In this document: positions 56,556 through 64,000 of the stretch, in pieces
Position numbering within the stretch: position 1 is the first letter of the stretch
How the letters are laid out: each line of letters begins with the position of its first letter
Assembly: GCA_003281165.1 (NCBI GenBank)
Contig: QCCT01000006.1
Span: forward strand, 1-64,000
Direction of reading: 5' to 3'
DNA length: 64,000 bases
Origin: Prochlorococcus sp. AG-347-M18
GTDB taxonomy: Bacteria > Cyanobacteriota > Cyanobacteriia > PCC-6307 > Cyanobiaceae
Notes under the pieces: model-generated
Told to the model about the DNA's origin: nothing
What the model saw: the letters and a program-made list of their open reading frames with translations, nothing else
Database searches by the model: none
Translations under genes and position numbers: made by a program

Positions 56556-56984
56556 ATGAAACCTTATGGGAATCAACTTAATTTAAAAAAAAAAGTTTCA
56601 TATGAAAGTAAAAAAAACTCTGAAACAATATCTATAATTAATTTCAAATTAATACATCAAATTTTAGACACTATTAATATCTCTCTTTTGGTATTAATTT
56701 TCACCTTGTTTTTCTTGTCTTTTAATAGTCAAAGAAAATGGTCAAATACATATAAAAACTTATCTAAAACAAGAGCGATCAATAATAATCTTATTGATTA
56801 TATTTCCAAAATTGAGGAATTTTATATTAGTGAACTTGAGTCTATTAATACTTATACAAAAACTAAACCTAAAGATTTAATCTATCTAGATAAACTTCCA
56901 GAAAAAAAAGAAAGTTTATTTAAGAAAAATTTAAGTAGTTTCATTGAAGGTTTTGTAGATAGCAAATATCAAAGGGGATATTGA
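56556..56984 (+). CDS. Single-span protein upstream of ftsI, FtsL-like topology
   Basis: A 142-residue protein with a basic cytosolic N-terminus (about 40 residues), one membrane helix at 41-56 (NISLLVLIFTLFFLSF) and an extracytoplasmic part with helical stretches (LIDYISKIEEFYISELES). Topology, length and direct coupling to ftsI (stop and start overlap as TGATG) match the usual position of the division protein FtsL, which evolves too fast for reliable motif recognition. I infer an FtsL role; sequence identity is not shown. The ATG at 56556 is preceded by a TTG. Confidence 0.65.
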   Translation: MKPYGNQLNLKKKVSYESKKNSETISIINFKLIHQILDTINISLLVLIFTLFFLSFNSQRKWSNTYKNLSKTRAINNNLIDYISKIEEFYISELESINTYTKTKPKDLIYLDKLPEKKESLFKKNLSSFIEGFVDSKYQRGY

Positions 56985-58735
56985 TGAAAAAATACAAAAA
57001 AATTGTTCGTCTAACACCACTGGATCAAAGAAGATTTAAATTTCTCTACATTTTTAGCTTACTATTGATATTTTGTTTGTTTGGTAGGTTAGTTAAATTG
57101 CAAGTCTTTAATGCCTCTGATTTGCAAAGGAAAGCAAGAATAATACAGTCTTCTAAAACTAACGCCTTAAAAAAAAGGAGAGCCATTGTTGATAGAAATA
57201 ATAGACTAATTGCTTACGATAAACCGCTCTATAAATTATGGGCCCATCCAAAATATTTTAATTTTCCTGGTGATTCAATTAACAGAGTTCGCAGTATTGA
57301 AGAAGTTACTGAAAAATTGTCACCTATCTTGGACATAAATGGTGAAATACTCTTGAGTAAATTTAATAATAAAATCAGTGGCATCAAGCTTTTGGATAAA
57401 ATTTCCGAAGAAAAGGCAGAAAAGATTAAAAACCTTCAAATAAGCGGACTTGATTTGTTTAAATATTCGCAGAGATATTATCCACAAGGGGAGATTTATT
57501 CTAATCTTGTCGGTTTTGTTAATGATGAGAATATAGCTTCAGCAGGTTTAGAGCTTCATTTAGATAATCAAATTAAAGTTTTTAATAAGAGTAATTTTAT
57601 AAAAATAGGAGGAGATGGAACTCCTCTTCCGGATAATTCAGCCCCAGGTGATTTTATTTCTGATTACAAAAAATTAGGCCTAACTATAGATTCAAAATTA
57701 CAGAAAGCGTCATTCAATGCATTATCAAAGCAAGTCAGTAAATGGAAAGCAAAGAAGGGATTTGCAATAGTTATGGACGTTAATAATGGTCAGATTCTCT
57801 CCTTAGTTTCAGTCCCTTCGTACGATCCAAATAAATTTTGGCAGTATGATTCTGAACTTTTTAGGGGTTGGTATTCTCAAGATTTATTTGAGCCTGGTTC
57901 AACTTTTAAACCTATTAATCTTGCCTTAGCTTTAGAAGAAAAAGTAATACAGAAAGATGGAGTAGTTGAAGATATTGGAAAAATTAATGTTGGAGGATGG
58001 ACACTTTCTAATTGGGATAAAAAAGGTAATGGATATATTGACTATCCAAAAGTTTTGCAGGTTTCAAGTAATGTTGGGATGGTAAAAATAATGCAAAATT
58101 TAGACCCCACAATTTATTGGGATTGGCTAAAAGATTTAGGTATAAATAAAAATTTAGAGACTGACTTATTCGAATCAACTGCTGGCCAACTTAAGAGAAA
58201 AGATTTGTTTGTAAATCAATCAATCGAGCCTGCCGTAACTTCTTTTGGTAAAGGGTTCTCAATCTCGCCACTTAAATTGCTTCAACTTCATGCGGCTCTT
58301 GCAAATGGGGGTTTTGAAGTAACTCCTCATGTAACCTCAACTTTCAAGGAAAGTTTTAATAAAAATCCAAAAAAACAATTTTTTTCACAAGAGGTTTCTC
58401 AAACTGTTCTTGAATGGATGGAGAGCGTAGTTGATAAAGGTAGTGGATCTGGAGTAAAAATCGAGGGTTATAGGATTGCGGGGAAAACGGGCACTTCTCA
58501 AAAAGCCTTAAATGGTTCGTATACAAGCAAAAAAGTTTGTAGTTTTGTCGCAACCTTACCAGTTAATGATCCAAAATATGCTGTCCTTGTAGTCGTTGAT
58601 GAGCCATCTAAATCATATGCATATGGTTCAACTGTTGCTGTACCAGTTGTGAAAGAAATTATCGAGAGTTTGATAGTAATTGAAAAAATCCCTCCTAATA
58701 TTAAAGATCATGGAATGATTGTTAAAAAACCCTAA
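56984..58735 (+). CDS. ftsI: Penicillin-binding protein, FtsI/PBP3 type
   Basis: Class B transpeptidase that crosslinks septal peptidoglycan. In the 583 residues from ATG there is an N-terminal membrane helix (FLYIFSLLLIFCLFGRLVKL), a dimerisation domain (RRAIVDRNNRLIAYDKPLY) and a transpeptidase domain with SxxK in EPGSTFKP (near residue 308), SSN in VSSNVGMV, and KTG in AGKTGTSQKA. Start codon overlaps the previous stop, implying translational coupling. Confidence 0.93.
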   Translation: MKKYKKIVRLTPLDQRRFKFLYIFSLLLIFCLFGRLVKLQVFNASDLQRKARIIQSSKTNALKKRRAIVDRNNRLIAYDKPLYKLWAHPKYFNFPGDSINRVRSIEEVTEKLSPILDINGEILLSKFNNKISGIKLLDKISEEKAEKIKNLQISGLDLFKYSQRYYPQGEIYSNLVGFVNDENIASAGLELHLDNQIKVFNKSNFIKIGGDGTPLPDNSAPGDFISDYKKLGLTIDSKLQKASFNALSKQVSKWKAKKGFAIVMDVNNGQILSLVSVPSYDPNKFWQYDSELFRGWYSQDLFEPGSTFKPINLALALEEKVIQKDGVVEDIGKINVGGWTLSNWDKKGNGYIDYPKVLQVSSNVGMVKIMQNLDPTIYWDWLKDLGINKNLETDLFESTAGQLKRKDLFVNQSIEPAVTSFGKGFSISPLKLLQLHAALANGGFEVTPHVTSTFKESFNKNPKKQFFSQEVSQTVLEWMESVVDKGSGSGVKIEGYRIAGKTGTSQKALNGSYTSKKVCSFVATLPVNDPKYAVLVVVDEPSKSYAYGSTVAVPVVKEIIESLIVIEKIPPNIKDHGMIVKKP

Positions 58736-58822
58736 AATTTTCTATTTTTATAAATTTTAGTACATTATCTGATGATTTCATCAGAAATAAAAGCTAGTTT
58801 ATGTATATATGATTATCTAGAT

Positions 58823-59824
58823 ATGAAATCAATTTTAGAACAATTGTCCTCAATGACCGTTGTTGTTGCTGATACTGGAGATTTAGATTCGATAAAAAAG
58901 TTTCAACCAAGGGACGCCACCACCAACCCATCGCTAATTCTTGCTGCTGCCAAGAATCCTGATTATGTGAAATTAATTGATAAAGCTTTAGAAAGTTCAG
59001 AAAATGCGTTGCCCCAAGGATTCTCCGAAATTGAATTAATTAAAGAAACTGTTGACCAAGTTTCAGTATTTTTTGGAAAAGAAATATTGAAAATTATTTC
59101 GGGGCGTGTATCTACAGAAGTTGACGCAAGACTGAGCTTTGACACCGAAGCTACGGTAGAAAAAGCGAAAAAATTGATCAATCTTTATAAAAATTTTGGA
59201 ATTGAAAAGGAAAGAATTTTGATTAAGATTGCTGCAACTTGGGAGGGAATTAAGGCAGCTGAAATTTTGGAAAAAGAGGGTATTAAGTGCAACTTAACTC
59301 TACTTTTTAACTTCTGCCAAGCGGTAGCTTGTGCCAATGCAAAGATAACTCTAATTTCTCCTTTCGTTGGTCGTATATTAGATTGGCATAAAGCAAAAAC
59401 TGGTAAAACTAGTTTTGTTGGTGCTGAAGACCCTGGTGTTATTTCGGTTACGCAAATATACAAGTACTTTAAAGAAAAAGGATTCAAGACAGAAGTAATG
59501 GGAGCGAGTTTTAGAAATCTTGATGAAATAAAAGAATTAGCAGGTTGCGATCTTTTAACAATCGCACCAAAATTTCTTGAGGAACTGAAAAAAGAAAAAG
59601 GAGAGTTAGTTAGGAAATTAGATGAAAGTACCCAAATAAATAATTCTATTGATTACGAATTTGAAGAAAAAGATTTCAGATTAAGTATGTTAGATGATCA
59701 AATGGCAAGTGAAAAGCTTAGTGAAGGTATTACTGGATTCAGTAAGGCTATAGAAGAATTGGAAGAGCTGCTAATAAAGAGATATTCAGAGATTAAAAAT
59801 CATAAATTGATTTCTGCTAACTAA
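58823..59824 (+). CDS. tal: Transaldolase
   Basis: Transfers dihydroxyacetone units between sugar phosphates in the oxidative pentose phosphate pathway, which is active at night in cyanobacteria. The 333 residues show [10 protein letters not shown] near the N-terminus, the Schiff-base Lys in [26 protein letters not shown] and [11 protein letters not shown] chose the ATG at 58823 because the preceding 17 residues from an ATG at 58772 do not fit the family. The C-terminus ends with a charged helix. Convergent with the flavoprotein gene. Confidence 0.95.
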   Translation: MKSILEQLSSMTVVVADTGDLDSIKKFQPRDATTNPSLILAAAKNPDYVKLIDKALESSENALPQGFSEIELIKETVDQVSVFFGKEILKIISGRVSTEVDARLSFDTEATVEKAKKLINLYKNFGIEKERILIKIAATWEGIKAAEILEKEGIKCNLTLLFNFCQAVACANAKITLISPFVGRILDWHKAKTGKTSFVGAEDPGVISVTQIYKYFKEKGFKTEVMGASFRNLDEIKELAGCDLLTIAPKFLEELKKEKGELVRKLDESTQINNSIDYEFEEKDFRLSMLDDQMASEKLSEGITGFSKAIEELEELLIKRYSEIKNHKLISAN

Positions 59825-59848
59825 ATTTAAGTTTGAATCGAAAAAGAA

Positions 59849-60982
59849 TTAAGCCCCACTTTTTGTTATAAGCCTTTTGATAACTCTTTTTGCAATATCT
59901 TCATAACTCATTTCTCCTGATAATATTTGAGCAATACGTTTAGGTGCTGTTTTTCTTTTGACACCTAATTGATAACCAGTTCTGGGAAACCTATAAAATA
60001 CTTGGGCTATTCTCCTCCCCCAAGCCATTGATTTCCCCCAAATGTTGTTTATTTTTTTTGTATAAAGATTTAAATCATCTACTTTTCCTGCTAGGCACTG
60101 ATCTATGTATTCTGCAGCATAAAAACTGCTAATTAAGGATGGTCTAATTCCTTCAGCTAAAAATGGATCACATAGGGATGCTGCATCTCCAACCGCTAAA
60201 ACTTTGTCACCATTAATTGAGTGAAAGCCGTTCCATATTCTCAGTTTCTTACTAATTGTTTTATTAGGAAAATCATCAAAACCGAAGCTTCTGATTACTT
60301 GTTTATTTATAGCCTGATTTTCTAAAAGAACATTATTTATAAAAGTACCTAAACCAATATTTAGGCTTTCTCTTAGAGGGAATGCCCATGCAAAACCATA
60401 TTTTATAAATCCAAACTCAAATCTAACTGCATCTCTAGGTATTTCACCTAAACCTTTCAATCTTAATGAAAGTGTGTTTGCAAATTTCGGTTTTCTTGGC
60501 CCTAAATTGAAATAACTCGCCCATTCCGATTGGGACCCATCAGCAATTACAAGAAATTCTGTAATATATTTTATTTTGTTACTGCAAGTAATTTCCCATT
60601 TATCATTTTTTTTTATGATTTTTTCTATCAATAATGGTCTCATTATCTGAGCTCCATTACTTATGGATTCATCAAGTAATAATTGATCTAGTTTTTCTCT
60701 TTTAACAATCCAAAATGGGGATTCACCAGTCAGATCAGCAGTTACATTATCTGTAGCCTTCCATCTGAATTCAACATTCTTAATTTTTGATTCTATGCAA
60801 TCTTCTATATTTAAAGGAAGAAATCTTTGCATCGAAGATGCCATCCCACCAGCACATGTATTGTAATGTTGGAACTTTTCTTTTTCGATAATTAAAACTG
60901 AATATCCTTTCTTTGATAGGTTAAGAGCAGTAGAAGATCCTGATAAGCCTCCACCAATTATTACAACGTCAAATCTTATCAA
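59849..60982 (-). CDS. Geranylgeranyl-reductase-family FAD oxidoreductase
   Basis: The 377 residues contain the FAD-binding [18 protein letters not shown], the Cys-Gly-Gly-like THE motif [10 protein letters not shown], and [18 protein letters not shown], the substrate-site pattern of the GGR superfamily, plus [15 protein letters not shown]. It is shorter than the chlorophyll-specific ChlP reductase, and the motifs fit other isoprenoid or lipid reductases too, so the substrate is open. The start is TTG, overlapping the end of frr by four bases. Confidence 0.82.
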   Translation of the reverse strand: MIRFDVVIIGGGLSGSSTALNLSKKGYSVLIIEKEKFQHYNTCAGGMASSMQRFLPLNIEDCIESKIKNVEFRWKATDNVTADLTGESPFWIVKREKLDQLLLDESISNGAQIMRPLLIEKIIKKNDKWEITCSNKIKYITEFLVIADGSQSEWASYFNLGPRKPKFANTLSLRLKGLGEIPRDAVRFEFGFIKYGFAWAFPLRESLNIGLGTFINNVLLENQAINKQVIRSFGFDDFPNKTISKKLRIWNGFHSINGDKVLAVGDAASLCDPFLAEGIRPSLISSFYAAEYIDQCLAGKVDDLNLYTKKINNIWGKSMAWGRRIAQVFYRFPRTGYQLGVKRKTAPKRIAQILSGEMSYEDIAKRVIKRLITKSGA

Positions 60983-61527
60983 ACTTTTAGTATTTCCTTC
61001 TCTTTCTCAGACAATTTAGTTTCTATTAAAGCAATAAATTTATCAGTAATTTTCTGAATTTCAGATTGATTATCTCTGGATTCGTCAATAGAAATAAGGC
61101 CATCTTTTTCGTCTTTTTTTTCTTTATCAACAGCATCTCTTCTGATATTTCTCAAAGCTACTTTTCCTTCCTCTGCATATTTAGAGGCTAATTTACAAAA
61201 TTCTTTTCTTCTTTCTTCTGTTAAAGGAGGAACATTTATTCTTATTACTTTCCCATCATTATTTGGAGTAATACCTAAATCACTCATAGAAATAGATTTC
61301 TCTATCGCTTGTAAACATGAAATATCGAAAGGTTGTATTGAAATTGTTTGCGAATCAACAGTGCTTATTGTGGCAAGCGATTTGATTGGTGTCTCTGCTC
61401 CGTAGTACTCAACACTTACTCTGTCTAACAAGGAAGCATTAGCTCTACCTGTCCTAATTGTATTGAAGTTTCTTTGTGTGGCTTCAATACTTTTATTCAT
61501 ATTTTCTTGAATTTCTTTTTCTTTCAT
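60979..61527 (-). CDS. frr: Ribosome recycling factor
   Basis: Splits post-termination ribosomes together with EF-G. The 182 residues have the three-helix bundle layout with [35 protein letters not shown] in the beta-rich domain and [11 protein letters not shown]-like [14 protein letters not shown], then a long charged helix. It is 22 bases downstream of pyrH, the usual frr-pyrH pairing. Confidence 0.97.
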   Translation of the reverse strand: MKEKEIQENMNKSIEATQRNFNTIRTGRANASLLDRVSVEYYGAETPIKSLATISTVDSQTISIQPFDISCLQAIEKSISMSDLGITPNNDGKVIRINVPPLTEERRKEFCKLASKYAEEGKVALRNIRRDAVDKEKKDEKDGLISIDESRDNQSEIQKITDKFIALIETKLSEKEKEILKV

Positions 61528-61549
61528 AATTAAAAAAATTAAATGATCT

Positions 61550-62254
61550 TTAACTAATTAAAGAGCCTATTGGCTCGCCAGCAACAGCTTTAGAAATGTT
61601 CCCTTTTTTGAATATATCAAAAACCATAATTGGGATATTATTATCTTTGCAAAGTGCAATCGCAGTACTGTCCATTACTGCAATTTCATCACTAAGAACT
61701 TGTTGATAACTGAGAGAGGAATATTTTTTTGCATCTTTAAATTGATTTGGATCACGATCGTATACTCCATCAACTTTAGTTGCCTTCATAACAACTTCGG
61801 CGTTTATCTCTGCTGCCCTCAAGGCTGCCGTAGTATCAGTTGTAAAAAATGGATTTCCGCATCCACCTCCGAAAACAACAACTCTACCTTTTTCTAGGTG
61901 CCTCATGGCTCTTCTTCTGATGTAGGGTTCGGCAATTTCTTGCATTTCGATTGCTGTTTGCACTCTGGTTGCAACTCCTACTCTCTCAAGACCATCTTGA
62001 AGTGAAATTGCGTTCATTACTGTTGCAAGCATCCCTACATAATCAGCCGTCGCGCGATCCATTCCGTCTGCAGATCCTTTTAGCCCTCTAAAAATGTTTC
62101 CACCACCAACAACTATTGCAAGTTGTACATTATTTTCGACTACTTTTGAAACATCCTCTGCAATTGACTGAACTATAGCAGGATCAATACCATAAGGTTT
62201 TTCACCCATTAGTGCTTCACCACTAAGTTTTAAGAGAACTCTTTTGTAAGTCAT
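61550..62254 (-). CDS. pyrH: Uridylate kinase
   Basis: Phosphorylates UMP to UDP in pyrimidine supply. The 234 residues carry [59 protein letters not shown] and [11 protein letters not shown], all characteristic of the hexameric bacterial UMP kinase. Full length, with an ATG start. It is followed by frr and the GGR-like flavoprotein on the same strand. The 124-base gap upstream (62255-62378) is AT-rich and contains no gene I can see. Confidence 0.97.
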   Translation of the reverse strand: MTYKRVLLKLSGEALMGEKPYGIDPAIVQSIAEDVSKVVENNVQLAIVVGGGNIFRGLKGSADGMDRATADYVGMLATVMNAISLQDGLERVGVATRVQTAIEMQEIAEPYIRRRAMRHLEKGRVVVFGGGCGNPFFTTDTTAALRAAEINAEVVMKATKVDGVYDRDPNQFKDAKKYSSLSYQQVLSDEIAVMDSTAIALCKDNNIPIMVFDIFKKGNISKAVAGEPIGSLIS

Positions 62255-62378
62255 TCAATAATTGTACTTTTATGACATTAGCAAGTAAATGCACCAAATT
62301 TATTTTTTGTTCAGATATTGCTTGCGTCTTTAAACATTTCTAAACCTGCCTAAAGAAAATTTAAATAATTTACATCAA

Positions 62379-63071
62379 CTAAAATTCAACACACTTTTGT
62401 GCTTTTATTCCTTGTTCTTTAAATGGATGTCTTATTAGTTTCATTTCTGTAACGAGATCAGCGTAATTGATAATTGAATCAGATGCTCCCCTTCCAGTTA
62501 AAACAATATGACTTTTTCTATTATTTAAGCTTTTTAAAAAAGTGATTATTTCTTCTGGTGCAAGATAACCAAGTTTTGTCGCAATATTAATTTCATCAAG
62601 AATGATAAGTTTATAAGATTCGTTTTGTATGTATTTTTTGGCTAGTTGCCAAGCTCCTTGAACTAATTTTTCATCTCTTATTCTGTCTTGTGTTTCCCAA
62701 GTAAATCCCTCTCCTAATGAATGCCAAGATATGTTTGAAGACAAGTTTTTAAGTGCTTTTTCTTCTCCAGTGGTCCAGCCCCCTTTGATAAATTGAATTA
62801 TTGCTACTTTATAGCCATGCCCTACTGTCCTTAAAGCCATACCTAAAGATGCAGTTGTCTTGCCTTTGCCATTTCCTGTGAAAACAATCAATAATCCTTT
62901 TTTTGTTTTTCTGATTTGTAGTCTTTTGGCTTGAATATCTTTTCTTTGCTGCATTCTTTTTTTGTATGAGCTCTCATCGATATCAGGTGATAATTTTCCT
63001 CCCATTCCAAGTTTATTTGCTTGATTATCGAGGTTAAATATTTTCTCGGAAGATGAAGGTTTTTCTTGCAT
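62379..63071 (-). CDS. cobO: Cob(I)yrinic acid a,c-diamide adenosyltransferase
   Basis: Adds the adenosyl ligand to the corrinoid cobalt in cobalamin synthesis. The 230 residues have the P-loop VFTGNGKGKTTASLGMALR (about residues 62-80), QFIKGGWTTGEE, ILDEINIATKLGYL and TGRGASDSIINYADLVTEMK, matching the CobA/CobO type. It has a 50-residue charged N-terminal extension, common in cyanobacteria. It is 34 bases downstream of the recombinase gene. Confidence 0.93.
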   Translation of the reverse strand: MQEKPSSSEKIFNLDNQANKLGMGGKLSPDIDESSYKKRMQQRKDIQAKRLQIRKTKKGLLIVFTGNGKGKTTASLGMALRTVGHGYKVAIIQFIKGGWTTGEEKALKNLSSNISWHSLGEGFTWETQDRIRDEKLVQGAWQLAKKYIQNESYKLIILDEINIATKLGYLAPEEIITFLKSLNNRKSHIVLTGRGASDSIINYADLVTEMKLIRHPFKEQGIKAQKCVEF

Positions 63072-63105
63072 ATGACCCTTATTTTTATTTAATTATTATA
63101 AATCT

Positions 63106-64000
63106 TTAAATATTTTTAACTCTCTTAACTTTTAAAAGTGCATTATTTACTGCCTGTTGTTGATCTCTTTTAGTAATCCAGTGGTGATAAGTTTGAGTGT
63201 GTAAACTAACCGAATGTCCCATCATTCTGGCAGCAACTGTATCAGGTAAATCATAAAAAATTGTTCTAACTGCCCAAGCATGCCTTAGATCATAAGGTTT
63301 TATTTGTAAAGAGTAACGCTTAAATTGGTCTGTAATTTTTTTCCCAATATTCTGTAGGGTTGTAATTTTAAGGTCTCTATTAATATTTGGTAGAAGTTCT
63401 GGATTTTCACCAAGTTTTGATAATTCGAACTTTTCCACCCATTCAGGATGAAATGGCCAAACTTGATGTTCCCCAGTTTTAGTCGTAGGTAAAACTCTAA
63501 TAATTTTGTCCCCAAAATTAGTAAGAGAACTTAAATCACAAAAAAATACTTCATGATTCCTTAATCCATAAGTAGCCATCAGACCGAAAACAAATTTCCA
63601 AGACTTGTTTGGTATGTTCTCCCACAGTTTCTCTATTAATTCGTCTTTAGGTAGATCCCTAAATCCTGCTTTGTTCAGACCATATCCTCTAGAATTTAAT
63701 TTCCAATCTTCTGGTAGTTTAATTTCCAAAAACTTAGCCAAAACACTTAAAGAAGTAGCGCATTGTTTCCTACTTCTGGTACCTTCCTTATAACTTTCAA
63801 GTGTTTTTTGAAATATTTTTTCTAAAGCTTCATTCTCAAAGTCATTGTAAATATTTAGGATTCTTTTCATATATGGTTTATAAGAACTTCTCCAAGTAGT
63901 TTTTCTAGTGCTGGTTCGAAAATCACTTTTGTTTTCTTTAAAAAAAAATTCCTCAAATTGATTTAATCTTTTTGGAAATTCAAACCCATCTTTTATTTCC
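63106..64000 (-). CDS. Tyrosine recombinase/integrase, 5' end beyond window
   Basis: Phage-integrase-family recombinase. The frame stays open and coding-like to the window edge (about 297 residues visible, with an FEEFFF-containing N-terminal segment before the first ATG at 63870), so the true start is beyond base 64000. Catalytic set, numbered from that ATG: Arg104 (YGLRNHE), Lys131 (TTKTGEH), Tyr193-x-x-Arg196 (YDLRHAW, with Tyr in place of the usual His), His219 (MMGHSVS) and nucleophile Tyr228 (TYHHW). No tRNA, att site or mobile-element cargo is visible beside it. Chromosomal use is possible, but the function is not determined. Confidence 0.88.
   Translation of the reverse strand, partial: EIKDGFEFPKRLNQFEEFFFKENKSDFRTSTRKTTWRSSYKPYMKRILNIYNDFENEALEKIFQKTLESYKEGTRSRKQCATSLSVLAKFLEIKLPEDWKLNSRGYGLNKAGFRDLPKDELIEKLWENIPNKSWKFVFGLMATYGLRNHEVFFCDLSSLTNFGDKIIRVLPTTKTGEHQVWPFHPEWVEKFELSKLGENPELLPNINRDLKITTLQNIGKKITDQFKRYSLQIKPYDLRHAWAVRTIFYDLPDTVAARMMGHSVSLHTQTYHHWITKRDQQQAVNNALLKVKRVKNI

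Noticed and set aside
58772-58822. Upstream ATG start for transaldolase adding 17 residues
   Set aside because: The added residues ([15 protein letters not shown]) do not resemble the family N-terminus, and the ATG at 58823 fits it.

Overview
The window is a gene-dense, very AT-rich (roughly 30% GC by eye) cyanobacterial chromosome segment. It almost certainly comes from Prochlorococcus, most likely a high-light clade. The evidence is oxygenic photosynthesis genes (psaF, psaJ, petA, petC, psb27), a minimal high-light-inducible protein, the picocyanobacterial hyper-conserved small protein PSHCP beside tRNA genes, cyanobacteria-only families (DUF3067, DUF2854, DUF3153) and extreme compaction: genes commonly abut or overlap by 1-32 bases. 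I see about 77 protein-coding genes and two tRNAs. There are no insertion sequences, no CRISPR array and no rRNA. The gene order reads as core backbone rather than a genomic island. I cannot fix the exact strain from sequence alone.

Layout. 1-9.1 kb: groEL (its end runs off the window), fabG, ispD, an LD-carboxypeptidase, the plastoquinone-pathway prenyltransferase ubiA, exopolyphosphatase, a RodZ-like protein, cobM and lgt. 9.1-16.5 kb is a photosynthesis block: petC-petA, DUF3067, tatC (the Rieske protein is a Tat substrate), an RqcH/NFACT protein, gmk, psaF-psaJ, and tsaD with a high-light-inducible protein. 16.7-21.7 kb: an NhaP-type antiporter, then a translation cluster (gltX, tRNA-Asp, PSHCP, tRNA-Trp, rplS) and map. 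22.5-25.9 kb: a plus-strand run of poorly understood proteins (DRTGG/BioD-like, DprA-like, YajQ, a 69-residue protein, an SPFH protein). 26-31.6 kb: hemL, xth, two unknown proteins, larC and a flippase-like membrane protein. 31.6-35 kb, minus strand: an iron ABC permease, a histidine-rich CobW GTPase, phhB and yjbQ. 35-42 kb: M32 carboxypeptidase, an intact inorganic pyrophosphatase, hemC, the principal sigma factor and priA. 42-51 kb: a DUF3153 fusion protein, argB, an SSB, cobK, cutA, a PfkB kinase, purA, psb27 and proS. 51-58.8 kb: a small HTH protein, a second and catalytically degenerate pyrophosphatase, an Spx/ArsC-like protein, lepB, a tandem histidine phosphatase, a CPBP protease and an FtsL-like protein coupled to ftsI. 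58.8-64 kb: transaldolase, a geranylgeranyl-reductase-family flavoprotein, frr, pyrH, cobO and a tyrosine recombinase cut by the window end.

How the genes connect. Three scattered genes (cobM, cobK, cobO) belong to cobalamin synthesis, and hemL and hemC to tetrapyrrole synthesis. Electron transport and its export machinery sit together (petCA, tatC, psaFJ, psb27, lepB, lgt). Translation and its quality control recur (gltX, proS, two tRNAs, rplS, PSHCP, frr, map, tsaD, RqcH). Many genes start with TTG or GTG.

The points most worth a second look are the GC-rich PSHCP gene between two tRNAs, the active/degenerate pyrophosphatase pair, the FtsL-like gene upstream of ftsI, the embedded lipobox in the DUF3153 fusion, the DRTGG/DprA-like/YajQ run, and a full-length-looking tyrosine recombinase with no visible mobile element.
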